Assembly (NCBI RefSeq): GCF_008831285.2
Contig: NC_045145.1
Span: 23,746,802-23,810,801 of the forward strand
From: Nymphaea colorata
Lineage: Eukaryota; Streptophyta; Magnoliopsida; Nymphaeales; Nymphaeaceae
Length of the DNA stretch: 64,000 nucleotides
Direction: 5' to 3'
The notes under the pieces were generated by a model. That model was given only the letters and a program-made list of their open reading frames with translations, had not been told where the DNA came from and searched no databases. Below, in pieces: positions 23,385-35,353 of this stretch. Each line of letters begins with the position of its first letter. Position 1 is the stretch's first letter. A program made the position numbers and the translations under genes.

Positions 23385-25944
23385 ATCTCCCCCTCATTAC
23401 CGACTCTCTACTTATGACTCCTAACATTCTTCGAAACTTGGTGAATATCTGTATTGGCAAGCCTTTGGTAAATATGTCAGCAACTTGATCTTCTGAAGCG
23501 ACTGGCTGCAATTGAATCTCTCCTTTGAGTACTTTTTCTCTGATAAAATGATGTTCCACTTCTATGTGTTTTGTTCGAGCATGGAAGACAGGATTCTCTG
23601 CAAGTCTGACTGCACTTTGATTATCGCAGTAGAGTCTCACTGCATAATCCACATTTTGTTTAATGTCTTTCAACAGTCGCATCAACCACACACATTCTTG
23701 TGCTGCTTGAGATGCTGCTCTATACTCTGCTTTTGTTGTAGATAGTGAAACTGTCGGCTGTCTCTTACCACACCATGAAATCGCACCACTTCCAAGATTA
23801 AACGTATATCCAGTGGCTGATCTTCATGTTGATAAGTCTCCAGCATAGTACGCGTCGCAATGACCAACAACTTGACAAGTTGTCATTCTTTCATAAAGTA
23901 TACCAAAGTCAAGAGTTCATTTGATATACCTTAATATTCTTTTTACTACTTCTAAATGTGGCCTTCTTGGAGTTTGCATAAACCTGCTCACAACACCAAC
24001 TGCATAGGCAATGTCTGGTCTTGATAATGTTAAATAAATTACGCTTCCAACCAGTTGTCGATACATAGTGACATCTTCTAGTTTGTCCCCTTCATCAATT
24101 CTAAGTTTTGCATTGATCTCAATTGGTGTTGAGATAGGTTTGCAACTGAGCATACCATACTTACGTAGTAAGTTATGAGCATACTTCTTTTGACTTAAAA
24201 ATAATCCTTGAGTTTCATAATCAATTTCCAATCCAAGGAAGTGTCGCAACTCCCCTAGCTCTTTCATTTCGAATCTTACCGTGAGATGTTCACGAATGAG
24301 ATTAATTTCTTCATTGTCATCTCCAGTAATAATTAAATCATCAACATAAATTAACAAAATAGTAAGTTTCGTACCTCTTGCCTTGACGAAGAGACTTGAA
24401 TCTGCTGAGGAGACTTGAAATCCACTAAACACCAAAAATTCAGCTATTTTCCCGTACCATGCTCTGGGTGCTTGCTTCAGTCCATAGAGTGCTTTTCTTA
24501 ACTTGCAGACGTAGTCTGGCTTGTTTGGAGATTTGAATCCTTGAGGCTACTCCATATAGATTTCATGGTCGAGGTCTACATACAAGAAAGCATTTTTTAC
24601 ATCCATTTGCCATAGCTTCCAGGATTTACTTGCAGCAATAGCTATCAGAATACGTACGGATGTGATCTTTGCAACAGGACTAAAAGTTTCTTCAAAGTCA
24701 ATATTATATTGCTGAGAAAATCCTCTCGCGACTAGTCGAGCCTTATATCTATCAACTGAGCCATCTGTCTTTCTTTTTATTTTGTAAACCCACTTACAAG
24801 TAATGAGCTTTTCTCCTGCAGGCTTTGGTACGAGCTCCCAGGTTTCGTTATGCTCCAATGCCTTCATTTCATCTTTCATTGCTGATTGCCATTTTTCAAC
24901 ATCTTTTGCTTCTTCAAAAGAAGCTGGCTCGATCTCCTCCATGATGGCACAGTTTGCATCTACATACTTGGGATTTGGTTTTGGTATTCTCGTTGATCTT
25001 CTTAGTGTTATGGGTGCTTCTTCTGGCTCTTCAAATTGTGATGGTCTTTCTTCTTCTGCAGTTCTTTGTTGGATTGGACTGACTCCAGTTCTCCATGGAT
25101 CTGCACGTTTTTCTTGTCTTGGGCTATGAACTTGTTTATCTGGTCGTCTTGCTTCTAGAACTTTCGACTCAGGTTCGCCTTGATTCATCTCGAATTGTAT
25201 TTTGTTTCGAACATCTTTCTCAAAAACTGGAGAGTCTGGAAGCGCTTTCTTTTCTTCTGACCACTACGATGATGCTTCATCGAAGATGATGTCGCGAGAA
25301 ACATGAACTTGACATGTGTTAGGATTACCACATCGCCATCCCTTCCGATATGGATCATATCCAACAAAGACACATCTCTGTGCCTTTTTGTCAAACTTAG
25401 TCCTGTGCTGTTCAGATATAAAGACATAACATACACAACCAAATACTCTAAAATAGCTCATAGATGGATTCTTTTTATAAAGCATTTCATATGAAGAATT
25501 GAAATTAAATCTTGGCATTGGTAGTCGATTAATTACGTGTACAGTGGCGCTGACACACTCGGCCCAAAATCATGGTGGCATGTTCTTTGCATGCATCATA
25601 CTTCGACATGTTTCTGCTATGTGACTATTTTTTCGTTCTGCCACTCCATTTTGTTGAGGCGTATAAGCACAAGTAAACTATCTTCGAATACCATGTTGCC
25701 TCATGTATGCCATAAACATGTCTGATGTATATTCGCCACCATTATCGGTTCGTAGACACCAAATTTTATACCCAAGTTCATTTTTCACTATCTGGTAAAA
25801 CTCCTTAAATTTTTCAAGTGCTTCAGAATTTTCTTTCATAAAATAGACCCAAGTATATCTCGAAAAATCATCAATAAAAGTGATAAAATACCACTTACCT
25901 CCAACTGATGGGTCTGGTACTTTGCTGAATACGTCCAAATGCAC
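23329..25944 (-). pseudogene. pol: Copia 1 pol: integrase, reverse transcriptase, RNase H
   Basis: A single reading frame runs 25,944-23,329 with in-frame stops at 25,678-25,680, 25,570-25,572, 25,264-25,266, 24,547-24,549, 23,917-23,919 and 23,824-23,826. The integrase part shows FIDDFSRYTWVYFM, TDNGGE and PQQNGVAERKN, holding the second Asp and the Glu of its catalytic triad, followed by VFGCVCYVF. The reverse transcriptase shows WVYKIKRKTDGSVDRYKARL, QMDVKNAFL and an intact YVDD box. The RNase H end shows YCDNQSAV and [15 protein letters not shown], then DIFTKGL. The frame differs from gag by a frameshift between 26,003 and 25,945. Several stops are best explained as CAG to TAG or TGG to TGA. 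It cannot produce the polyprotein. Confidence 0.93.
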
Positions 25945-26003
25945 AAGCTCGAATGACGCTTTAGCTCTATATTTTGATTCTTTGTATGGCCTCCTGTGCG
26001 CCT

Positions 26004-27545
26004 TTACATACTGACATCCTGGGCATACTTTGTCAGTTCGTACCTCAAGCTTGGTCGGCCAATCAACTGCCCCTTATTAGACATCTCCCGAAGTTTGTTG
26101 TATCCAACATGAGCGAGTCTCTCTTGCCAGATATCTGCAGTGTCATGCTTCTTTGCTTTGTCAATATATGCTGTTTCTGCGGACAAGACATATATTGACT
26201 CAACTTTCCTTCCTTCAAACATGAGAGTTCCTTGAACATCTGCATCCTTATAAACTTTTACATCATTTGGGCCGAACACAACATAGTGCCCTAAAGCTGT
26301 AAGTTGTGGCACAGACAACAGATTCTTAATCATTCCTGGAACATGATAAACGTTCCGTAAAATCCGGTCTTTGCTAAAGTTGGCTACAACCTCTGCATCT
26401 CTAATATGTGCCACTGGGAGCTTTGTGTTGTTAGCTGTAACAACAACTCGATTTCCATCATATTCTTTCATACTTACAAACTTGCTCTCATCACAAGTCA
26501 TATGATTTGGGCATCCAGAATCAATTATCCAATCAGTTTGATAATTGATCTTCTCTTCTTTTTCTTTTACTGGTTTTGTATGGGCAGAATTACATCTTTC
26601 TTGTGTAATATCTTCTTTAACCTCCATTGAGTACAAAAATGAACTTTTCTGTACAGTCTCGTTAGCTCCCCCAAATTGCTTACTTGTTGTAACTGTATTT
26701 CCTTCATTTGTTTTGACTATGCAGTCATGAGCAAAATGTCTGAATCTTCCACATCTAAAACACTTCTTCTTTGGTCTCCACTGCTGTATAGTTTCTCTTG
26801 TTTTCTTTTCTACATTTTTCTCCTTCTTTTCGTCAATATTCCTACTTGGAGACCGAATGACTGGCTTAGCTGGCCAACATGATCTCTGACCCTTACTAAA
26901 CAATGCTTCCTCATTATTTCCTTTGAGAGAAAGCCCAACCATTTGCTTCGCTAACGTTTCTTGATTGATCAAGAGATTTTCTAATTCCAACAAAGTTGGT
27001 TGAACTGGCCAACCTTGAACACCAATTACGAAACTACCAAATTCTGGACGAAGTCCGCGAATAAAAATTCTTCGCATACGGGCCTCACTAATTTTAGACT
27101 CAGGGTCAATTTGAGATATCTCCCTACAAATATTTTTACCCTTGATAAAATACTTTGCTATCGACATGTTTCCCTGAGTTAATGTAGCTAATTCATTTTC
27201 CAACAATTGTAGGCGAGCGTCATTAGCTCGTGAAAATAGGGTTGCAAAAGCATCTCATGCTTCTTTAGGAGTCGTAGCATCTCGTATATGCTCTAATAAA
27301 TCTTTCTCGATTGATACTTTAATTGCAAATAGAGTTTTCCCTGCTTTGACCATCCATTTTTTTCTAGCTTCTTCGTCGACAGGAATATTTGTATCTGATC
27401 CCAATACTATTTCCCATAATTCCTGTCCTAGAAAATATGACTCCATGCAGGATTTCCAATAGCCATAATTGCTATTGTTAAGCTTCTCAATATTATTTAA
27501 TGCAACCGCTAATGCCGCCATAATTTCAGAATATAATTGGCCCAA
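26004..27545 (-). pseudogene. gag: Copia 1 gag and protease
   Basis: Starts MGQLYSEIMAALAVALNNIE at 27,545. A TGA at 27,255-27,257, where the family has Trp, cuts the frame; it continues open to 26,004. Visible parts in order are gag (YGYWKSCMESYFLGQELWE), a CCHC zinc knuckle (CFRCGRFRHFAHDC), the aspartic protease motif WIIDSGCPNHMTC, and the GAG-pre-integrase motif DIWQERLAHVGYNKLREM. The frame ends at a frameshift just before the integrase core. In the live element this would be one polyprotein packaging and processing the element's RNA. Confidence 0.93.
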
Positions 27546-27583
27546 TTAATCTCACCAGTAAAACGGCCCTCAGACAGAACCTC

Positions 27584-27595
27584 GCTCTGATACCA
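27584..27595 (-). promoter_or_regulatory. Primer-binding site of copia 1
   Basis: Minus-strand TGGTATCAGAGC, complementary to the 3' end of initiator Met-tRNA, two bases inside the 5' LTR. Confidence 0.93.
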
Positions 27596-27597
27596 CT

Positions 27598-28136
27598 TGT
27601 TGGAAAACGCGATGCAGGCCCTAAATATAACTCAGCTACAAACTCAAATTCATGCGGAGAAAATCCAGCAGAGTCTCGACGTCCAAAATGATACTCAATA
27701 ATAACTTTGACAAAGTATATTTAAACTATTTATTCATCAAAATAAACATTACAGAAGGAGACTCAAGAAAACTCACCTCGGCTCACGTAGTGAGCTAAAA
27801 CATCCAATGCCTTTGCAACACACACTTGAAACTACAATACTCGAGCTCATGAAGTGAACAAACGAGCACACACTCAACTCACAAAGTGAGCACCCAAAAT
27901 CACTCAACCTGATTTTTCTTACACACTTAACTTACTCTTTTTCACACTCTCTCAAAATGCCCCACGTCCCTATTTATAGGGAGAGGAAGTCGGTGGATGA
28001 AGCTTCCACCGATTTCTACATTATATCATTTTTAACTTTTGTAATCATTACCTTTGGCTACCGACTTAAGAGACGAGGCTTCAAGATGGTTCATGAGAGT
28101 CGGTGGTGACTCTTGAGTCGGTGATGACTCTTGACA
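27598..28136 (-). repeat. 5' LTR of copia 1
   Basis: 539 bp, the promoter-bearing LTR in the element's own orientation. On the minus strand it starts TGTCAAGAGTCATCACC and ends CGCGTTTTCCAACA. A CTATAAATAGGG-type TATA box lies on the minus strand at about 27,970-27,981 (plus-strand CCCTATTTATAG), which places the transcription start inside the LTR. Confidence 0.93.
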
Positions 28137-28141
28137 GGAAT

Positions 28142-28434
28142 AGCAGGCTCTAACCGCACATGGTAGGCATACAATAAAACCTGTGAGGCTGGTTATATAA
28201 GCCCAGCATTACACGATGTAGGGACTGATCATCCGATTACCCTTGCTTGAGCCTCATTGAAGCAAACTTTGCTTCAGTTTCTCTTTCTTTTCTTTCTCTT
28301 CCTCTCTTTAGTTGCTGCTGCTCTCTTTAGTTGCTGCTGCTACCTGCCGTTCGTGCACACACCTGGAGCTTCCGCTGGTAATTTTGCTGAGGAAACAAAC
28401 AAGGTTTCAGGCATCTTCCGGCTGCAAGAACTCC
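28142..28434 (+). repeat. LTR-like segment, copy 1
   Basis: Collinear with 39,075-39,356 over about 290 bp. Shared blocks include CTAACCGCA, GAGGCTGGTTATATAAGCCC (a TATA box), ATTACACGAT.TAGGGACT, CTCTCTTTAGTTG, ACCTGCC.TTCGTGC and ending GAACTCCAACA. Just after this end comes TTAATATCAGAG, close to the PBS TGGTATCAGAG. Upstream homology (GTTACATTATC) sits at about 22,815 on the far side of copia 1, so copia 1 split this segment. The TATA box, CAACA end and PBS-like site suggest an old 5' LTR; a duplicated promoter is the alternative. CTCTCTTTAGTTGCTGCTG is doubled here. Confidence 0.6.
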
Positions 28435-28532
28435 AACATTAATATCAGAGTAAGGTTGTTGAATCTGAAAAAAAAAAAAAAATCAAAAGCAGCAAACCTA
28501 CAAGTTCAATTTGGCTTTTGTGATGCCTGTAT

Positions 28533-28686
28533 TGATCTTTCTATGTGCACATATGTAAGTCTCAGACTTCTTTAGTATGCTATCTTAATAAATATCATAG
28601 AGACTAGGTTGATCTTTCTATGTGCACATATGTAAGTCTCAGACTTCTTTAGTATGCTATCTTAATAAATATCATAGAGACTAGGT
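28533..28686 (+). repeat. 77-bp tandem duplication
   Basis: Two adjacent copies (28,533-28,609 and 28,610-28,686) that I read as identical, starting TGATCTTTCTATGTGCAC. Identity implies a recent event. Confidence 0.93.
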
Positions 28687-30853
28687 GCTTCAAATAGGGT
28701 CCAATTGCGGAAGAGGCATATGCACATGATTCTTATTACAAGTGCCGCTGTTATTGCCTTTGAGCAATACATGTACATGCCGTCTAGGCATTATTCACAA
28801 TAATACATGTACATGCCGAAGTGTATAAACATATTACACTCTGTTTTTCAATATTCTAGCATGCTAAAAATCTCAGAGCATCAATTATACATTTATGTAT
28901 AATCTCTCTGCGTGTACATCACGGTTCCGCATTAATAATGAAAAAAAAAGGGGAACCGAGAAATTTGTTTTAAGATGGCATGTTATAATATACATCACAA
29001 ATAGCAAAATCCATATGCTTCTATTCTGGTACTGCACATATAAATTTTCTGTCGTGTCCGTATAGTAAAACAGAAAGGTAGAACAAGGTTGTGCCTCTTA
29101 TTTTTCATATATAAAGGACCTTTCTGCTTCATAGCCTAAAAGATATTTTGTGTGCATATGCTTGATAGAAAAGTCTTTATGCTTCCATCTTGAGGACTGT
29201 GCATGTGAAATCTAGAAAAAAAAAATCATTCAACTAAGTATTAGCCTGTTTCTATTTATTGTTTGCATGTTGCATGATTAACTATAGAAATTGTTTAGAT
29301 GAATCCTACATTACTAGTCCTGTGCCTTATTATGACAGAAGAAATGCAGAATGCTTAGTGGATTCGATAAAAGACTATATATATGAAAAAAAGGGGGATG
29401 CAAGATCACCAAATAAACTATGGAATAACAATGAGAGCGAAACATATATATGTGCTTCCAAGAACCTCCAGGAAAAATCTCTGCACTGTTTGGACATTGG
29501 AACATATTCCCATCTGATGGTGGGAAGAAATTAAAGGAGGATTAAAAAAAAAAAACATGAAAGTCGGAATGAGTATGTTGGACATAGCACAATGTTGGGG
29601 CAGTCACTTTGGTTATCGACGGCTGTTTGCAGAAATTAATATACTATAAAGAATTATGTGAAACGTTTGTTTTCTGTTGTGATAGTTGTTTAATCTCCGT
29701 TTTATTTTAACCTATTTGTTGTGATATCTAATGCCATGCCGTAAGATGTTCTTCCACAAGTGCGGTGGGTTTTTGAGTCTCTATTTATGGGAAAGAGCCA
29801 CAAGGAAGGACAAACAGAAAAAAGAAAAAGGGCGACCATCTGGACAGGCAAGAGCCCATGCTACTTTCTGTCCGGCGCCATTCTTGCCGCTGCTATAGTA
29901 AAATAGGAAGAAAGTAAATCAAAGGGGATAGGGTGTAGTACGGATCTTCCGGCGATAGATACCAGAGCATACTCTGTTTGACAACAAAAAAAAAAAAAAC
30001 AGAAGAAAAAAAAAGAAGTAAAGAGTGTAAAGGAGTTTACTCGACGGCTTGGAAAACCACCGCTGCCAATTTTTCCTGTCTTGACCAGAGAGCTCCTTCA
30101 AGTTGTTTGCTGTTCAGCGACTGAACACCATGGCTGTTTGTTCTACCGGGTGTGGCTGGAGAAGGTACCGTTGTTTTTTTGCTTCTGATGTTGCCGTAGA
30201 ATCCGCCGCTGCCTCTTTTTCGGCAGACTCACAACAACCCTCGGTCGCTACTGACGGTGCTATCGAACCTTCACATCTAGCCGGCTCTCTGCGCCGCGAA
30301 GCCCTGTATCACTGTTACCTTTCAGGCGGACCCGCGACTACTCGAATGTTGCTCCCTTCGCCCCGCTGCATCCATCCTTTCAGGTCGCTGACACTCGCCG
30401 GAAGGGGCTCTAAATAGAAAGTTTTATATTTTATATATATATTAAACTAAAATGTTTTAAACTTACACAACAAAGCCCATGTCAGCCTACCCGCTTCCCA
30501 CCGCCCCTTCTCACCGGTTCCCACCGCCCCTTCTCACCGGATAGCAGGTCGTCGGTGCTCGCCGGCCGCAACTCTGGTCGTCTTGCCTGCGGTGACCGTT
30601 CGAGAGAAGGAAGAGAGGAAAGATGGTGAAAAATGAGAAAAGACTCGCAAAGATGCACATCGTGAGCCCTGGGACCTCCTTGTTTCCTCTGTGAATTTAA
30701 ACCCTTGTGGAAAACCAAAGAAGAGGAAGTGCGTTGTTCGTCTGTTGCTTTCTAATGTCTTGCTGCCTTTGAGAACCGAGACATCAGATTTTCGTCAGCC
30801 GACGCTCACCGGTCACCGGTTGCCGTAAACAACCACTGCTACAGAAAGGAAAC
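28687..30853. other. Stretch without recognised gene
   Basis: Includes a 91-codon ORF at 29,259-29,534 and a GC-richer part at 29,900-30,840 with a 104-codon ORF at 30,103-30,417; neither resembles a known family. A 23-bp unit (TTCCCACCGCCCCTTCTCAC...) is doubled at 30,495-30,540. The GC-rich part could be a captured gene fragment, but I cannot identify it. Confidence 0.4.
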
Positions 30854-31195
30854 TGATAGACTGAGATAATGATTAGAAAAGAAGGAGGTGGAGAGAAAAA
30901 GTGGCACATGATTTAGGTTGGTTCAGCTTTGCAGCCTACATCCACGAGCAAGAGAAAACGATTTAGAGCTTTGCAGCCTACATCCACCAGCAAGAGAAAC
31001 CAATATTTTGATATTATTGTAATCAGCCGATACATTTGTTTGTGTTTTTATACATCAAGAGAATATTAAAAAAGGAAGAGAAATTTGAGAAATTTCCATA
31101 AACAATGTATACGTTAATTGATGACCGTTGCCCATCTTTCTTTCCTTGATAATCATTGCTATGTTGATCTCCTTTTAGACGTTGCAATCCTATCA
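30854..31195 (-). repeat. 3' LTR of copia 2
   Basis: 342 bp, from TGATAGACTGAG to CAATCCTATCA on the plus strand. It is 43 bp longer than its partner, mainly because a GCTTTGCAGCCTACATCCA block is present twice (about 30,929-31,000) where the 5' LTR has it once. The minus-strand purine tract TTGAGGGGGAG abuts it. Confidence 0.93.
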
Positions 31196-31278
31196 CTCCC
31201 CCTCAAGTGGGGCGTACATGTTGTGACATCCCCACTTGTTGGTGGCTATCTTCAATTTCAATTTGCTGACTCTTTTAG

Positions 31279-32800
31279 TTAAGACATCGGCAACTTAAGC
31301 GGTGTCTTTAATGTAAGGAGTTCTAATTTCTCCAGATATGACTTTTTCTTTGATGTAATGACAATCGATCTCAATATGTTTGGTTCTCGCATGAAATACA
31401 GGGTTTGTAGATATGTATATTGCAGCCATATTGTCATAGAACATATCCATTGGCTTGGTAATACTAAAACCCATTTCTTCAACAAGGTTCTTAGTTCATG
31501 TGAGCTCACTGGCACCAGATGCCATTGCACGGTATTCTGTTTCTGCACTAGACTTAGCCACCACTATTTGTTTCTTACTTTTCCAAGATACTACATTTCC
31601 TCCGACAAAAACACAATATCCTGTGGTAGATGTTTTGTCATTAATGTCACCTGCCCAATCAGCATCAGTAAAACCAACAATTTCAATGTTTTTGTTTCTT
31701 TTATACCAGAGTCCCTGCCCTAGAGTACCCTTCACATATCTGAGGATGCGATCAACTGCATTCATGTGAGATTCTCTTGGACTTTGCATATATCTGCTAA
31801 TGACATTCACAGCATAAGAGATGTCAGGACGAGTAACTGATAGATATATCAACTTACCCACAAGTCGTTGGAACCTTTCTTTTTCAACTTCAGGTTCATC
31901 GTCGCAAGTCCAATTTTGAGGTTTGGTTCAATAGGAGTGTTTGCCGGTTTAGCATTTAACTTTCAAGTCTCCTTTAGAATATCTAATGCATACTTTCTTT
32001 GACATAGCATAATACCTTTGTACGATTGAGCAACTTCAATACCAAGAAAATATTTGAGTTTTCCCAAATCCTTTATATCAAAGGTTTTCTTTAAGTAGTC
32101 TTTCATAATCTGAATGCCTTCTGTATCATTTCCAGCCACAACTATGTCGTCTACGTAAACTAAGACCACAGTGATGTTCTCTCCACATTTTATGACAAAT
32201 AAGCTATTGTCTAAGTGACACTTGTGGTACCTTGATTTTTTCAATGCCTGACTCAACTTTATGAACTAATCTCTAGGAGATTGTTTTAAGCCATATATGG
32301 CTTTATTGAGTTTGCAGACTCTTCCTTTCTTTTCATCTAGGTGACCTGGTGGTAATGACATATAAATTTCTTCATTGAAGCTCTCTTTGTAAGAAGGCGT
32401 TTTTGACATCTAGTTGATGTAGACTCCAATTCAAGTTGCAAGAAATAGAGAGTAATATTCTCAAGGTGTTTATCTTTGCGACAGGAGCAAATGTTTCTTC
32501 ATAATCTAACCCTTTAGTCTGTGTGAAACCTTTAGCCACTAGACGAACCTTGTATCTTTCTAAGGATCCATCACTTTTGTACTTTACTCTATAATGCCAT
32601 TTGCACCCCACTATGTTTGTGTTCTTTGGTGGGATGACAACTTCCCATGTTCTGTTTTGCCTTAGAGCTTCAAGCTCTTCATGCATAGCCTTCCCCCAAT
32701 TAGAATCTTCTTGAGCCTCTTGAAATGACTTAGGCTCTTGAATGTTATCAAGATTTCTAACAAACTTGGCATGATTGTTAGAAATTTGATTGTAGGACAC
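31279..32800 (-). pseudogene. pol: Copia 2 reverse transcriptase and RNase H
   Basis: Minus-strand segments in three frame positions. 32,800-32,372 carries [17 protein letters not shown] and [10 protein letters not shown]. 32,256-31,963 carries the YVDD box (VLVYVDDIVVAG) and LGKLKYFLGIEV. 31,861-31,496 carries LSVTRPDISYAVNV, FTDADWAGD and the RNase H motif SSAETEYRAMA. 31,548-31,279 overlaps with a shifted end. At least two frameshifts are needed to connect them. The catalytic YVDD is preserved, so loss of function comes from frame breaks. Confidence 0.9.
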
Positions 32801-32968
32801 ATACTTGTTGATTGGGTATGTTTCATAATCTACTAGGCGTGAAGGAGCACACCTAATTCTCTCTGATCTTCTGAGAAGTGTTGAGTTGTTCTCTACATCT
32901 TCGGTAGCAATAGCAAGTTCTTGATCATTTGTGGGGCTTTCATTCTCAGCATGAATCTCATTATCTCC

Positions 32969-33922
32969 CTATACATCAACCACAGTAATAAACATGTCAT
33001 CATAATCATGCAAAGTTGAGTTAGTGGGCTCCCCCTGACTTTGTCCATCTAGATTGACGTTAAAGTAAGGGAGGCATTCATTGAATTGCACATCACGGGA
33101 AATAAAAGTTTTTCTAGAGACATGGTTATAGCAAACGTACCCTTTACTTTGCATATCATAGCCCACAAAAATGCATCTAATAGATCGAGGACTTAACTTA
33201 TCTCTTTTTGATGGATGTTGCCACATGTATGCAACATATCCAAACACAAGAAGATGATCGAGCTTAGGTTGTGATCAGGTGAGACGCTTGATAGGACTAT
33301 GGTAGTTCAACAATTTGCTCGGAGTCCTATTAATAACATAGCAAACTGTAGAAATAGCATATTTCCAATAATTTTTTGGTACATTCATCCGAAACAAGAA
33401 ACTTCTTGCAACTTCGAGTAAATGTCTATTTTTCCTTTCAGATATACCATTTTGTTGAGGTGTATCCACACAAGACGTCTCATGTCTAATATCATGTTCG
33501 CCAAGAAAAAAATTGAAATCATGATTTTTATATTCAGTGCCATTGTCGGATCTAATATTTTTAATTTTCAGTCCATATTGAGTTTCAATCATTTTGTAAA
33601 AAGTTTTAAATTGAGAGAATACTTCGGACTTATTTTTCATAAAATAGACCCATGTGGTCCTAGAGAAATCATCAATAAAAAGCACATAGTAACGAAATCC
33701 ATCCATAGAATCAATAGGCGCTGGGCCCGAAACATGAGAGTGTATTACATCAAATGGTTTTGGGCTAATGGAATCAGATAAAGAAAATTTAGGTCTAGTC
33801 ATTCTCACAAATTTGCATATTTCACACACTCTACAATTGAAATAAAGATTAGGAAATAGATAATTTAAAATTCTAGAAGATGGATGTCCCATCCTTTGGT
33901 GCCAGAAAACACTACATTGCAA
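32969..33922 (-). pseudogene. pol: Copia 2 integrase
   Basis: The open part, 33,922-33,275, starts with the HHCC zinc-binding motif (WHQRMGHPS ... CRVCEICKF). It then shows FIDDFSRTTWVYFM, SDNGTEY and TPQQNGISERKNRHL, with the second Asp and the Glu of the DDE triad. After a stop at 33,275-33,277 the same frame continues 33,247-32,969 with the C-terminal VGYDMQSKGYVCYN and FISRDVQFNE motifs. Gag lies upstream in another frame, overlapping by about 57 bases. Confidence 0.9.
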
Positions 33923-35289
33923 TTTAATTCCTTCGTAATTTTAGCAACTGATAGAAGATTGTTAGTGAGGTTAGGCCTGACAAGCACATTGCTCAAGTAA
34001 TTTTTGTTAAAAAAATCTATTTTACCCATTACATTGATGGCTATTGGAGCCTCGTTAGCAGCAGCTACAGGACCAATATCTCTAGAATGACAATAGGAAC
34101 TTAAGAGAGAAGATTTATTGGCCATGTGATCTGTTGCTCCCGAGTCAACTATCCATTGTAAGTCCTGACCATCAATGTTATTAACAAAAGTAAGAGCCAT
34201 ACCTGTTTTGATTGTACCTTTGTCCCCTGAGTTGGTTGCGATGCCAGTGGTCCTTTGGACTTGAAGTTCTTTAATCATTTCAGGCAATTTGTCCAAAGTG
34301 ATCTGATTTTCCAATGAAGTTGTGGCATGATTTGCTTGATTGGAGTTGTTCTCTCTTTTTTGTTGATTGCAAGCCATGCTTCTAATGGAAGAATTCTGCC
34401 CTTTTCCAGGTTTCCCATGAAGGAACCAACAGGAATCTCGAGAGTGCCCATTCCTCTTGCAATGAGTGCACTTGACTTTCCTAGAGTCCCCACGTTTGTA
34501 TTTGAATGACCACTCACCAGTGGTAGAATAAGCATTATAGCTTGTTGCAAAAGCCATTTTTTCTTCATTACGTATTTCTTGACAACCGTCAGCCAGCATT
34601 CCCATAGCCTTACGCCTGGACTCTTCACACATAAGCAAGGAAAAAACTGATGCTAGAGATGGCAAATCATGAGCCATAAGTATTTGACTACGTAGTTGTT
34701 CATAATAATTAGGCAGACCAGCTAAAATTTCAAGATGCGATCTTGTTCACGTTGCCTTTTGGCCTTAGTACGGTCTGTACTAAGAGGTGAGTATATGTCC
34801 ATCTCATCCCATATTGCCTTTTGGCTTTTTCTTCTTTATATGTCCACCTTTATTCAAGCAGCCCTTCTTTTGTGCTAATTGATACATACGAGCAGTATTG
34901 TACTGCTCTCCGTAAAGGTCTTTGGCACCTTGCCAAACTTCTTCCACGGTTTCTAAGAAGGTAAAACTCGCTGCGATCTTGGGCTCCATAGAATTTATGA
35001 GCGAAGATGCTACAGTGTCGTTGGTGGACCTCCATTCCTTGTATTTTGGATCATTAATGGCAGGTTTTTTTATACTACCATCAATATAATAGAACTTAGA
35101 TTTTCCACTAAGAAATCGTGTAACTGCCTTAGACCATGGCAAATAGTTGAAACCATCAAGCAAGGTGTGAGTAATTTTGAGATTGGGGTTACCTTGTTCA
35201 TGAACGACAATCTTATGCATCGACCCATCGCTGGTTTGAATGATGGTGGCTCCATCATTGTCATTCCTGGTTTCCCTTTCTTGCTCCAT
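33865..35289 (-). pseudogene. gag: Copia 2 gag and protease
   Basis: 35,289-34,804 is the gag N-terminal half (LLDGFNYLPWSKAVTRFLSG, then EEVWQGAKDLYGEQYN). 34,677-33,865, in the same frame, carries a CCHC knuckle (CTHCKRNGHSRDSC) and the protease motif WIVDSGATDHMA. The piece between them contains stops, and the usual gag mid-region is missing, which I read as an internal deletion at about 34,680-34,830. Confidence 0.9.
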
Positions 35290-35341
35290 AGTAACTCACT
35301 GTTTGAAGCTTGATGGTTTTTTCCTCATACTATCTTCTTAC

Positions 35342-35353
35342 GCTCTGATACCA
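35342..35353 (-). promoter_or_regulatory. Primer-binding site of copia 2
   Basis: Minus-strand TGGTATCAGAGC (initiator Met-tRNA), directly abutting the 5' LTR. Confidence 0.93.

Larger units (their letters stand above)
22847..28136 (-). mobile_element. Ty1/copia LTR retrotransposon 1
   Basis: A complete but decayed element of 5,290 bp read on the minus strand. It has two nearly identical LTRs (22,847-23,384 and 27,598-28,136), a PBS matching initiator-Met tRNA, a purine tract, and the domain order gag, protease, integrase, reverse transcriptase, RNase H that defines Ty1/copia. The 5-bp target duplication GGAAT (22,842-22,846 and 28,137-28,141) is perfect, so the insertion boundaries are exact. 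The LTRs differ at only a modest number of positions, which suggests a relatively recent insertion, yet the coding region has seven premature stops and a frameshift. It interrupts an LTR-like segment that resumes at 28,142. Confidence 0.95.

Noticed and set aside
24803-27182. Plus-strand ORFs across copia 1
   Set aside because: Antisense shadows of the copia polyprotein.
27584-27595. tRNA-like sequence
   Set aside because: It is only the 12-base primer-binding complement, not a tRNA gene; no cloverleaf surrounds it or the other primer-binding sites.
30103-30417. 104-codon ORF in a GC-rich patch
   Set aside because: No recognised domain and no supporting splice or promoter context.
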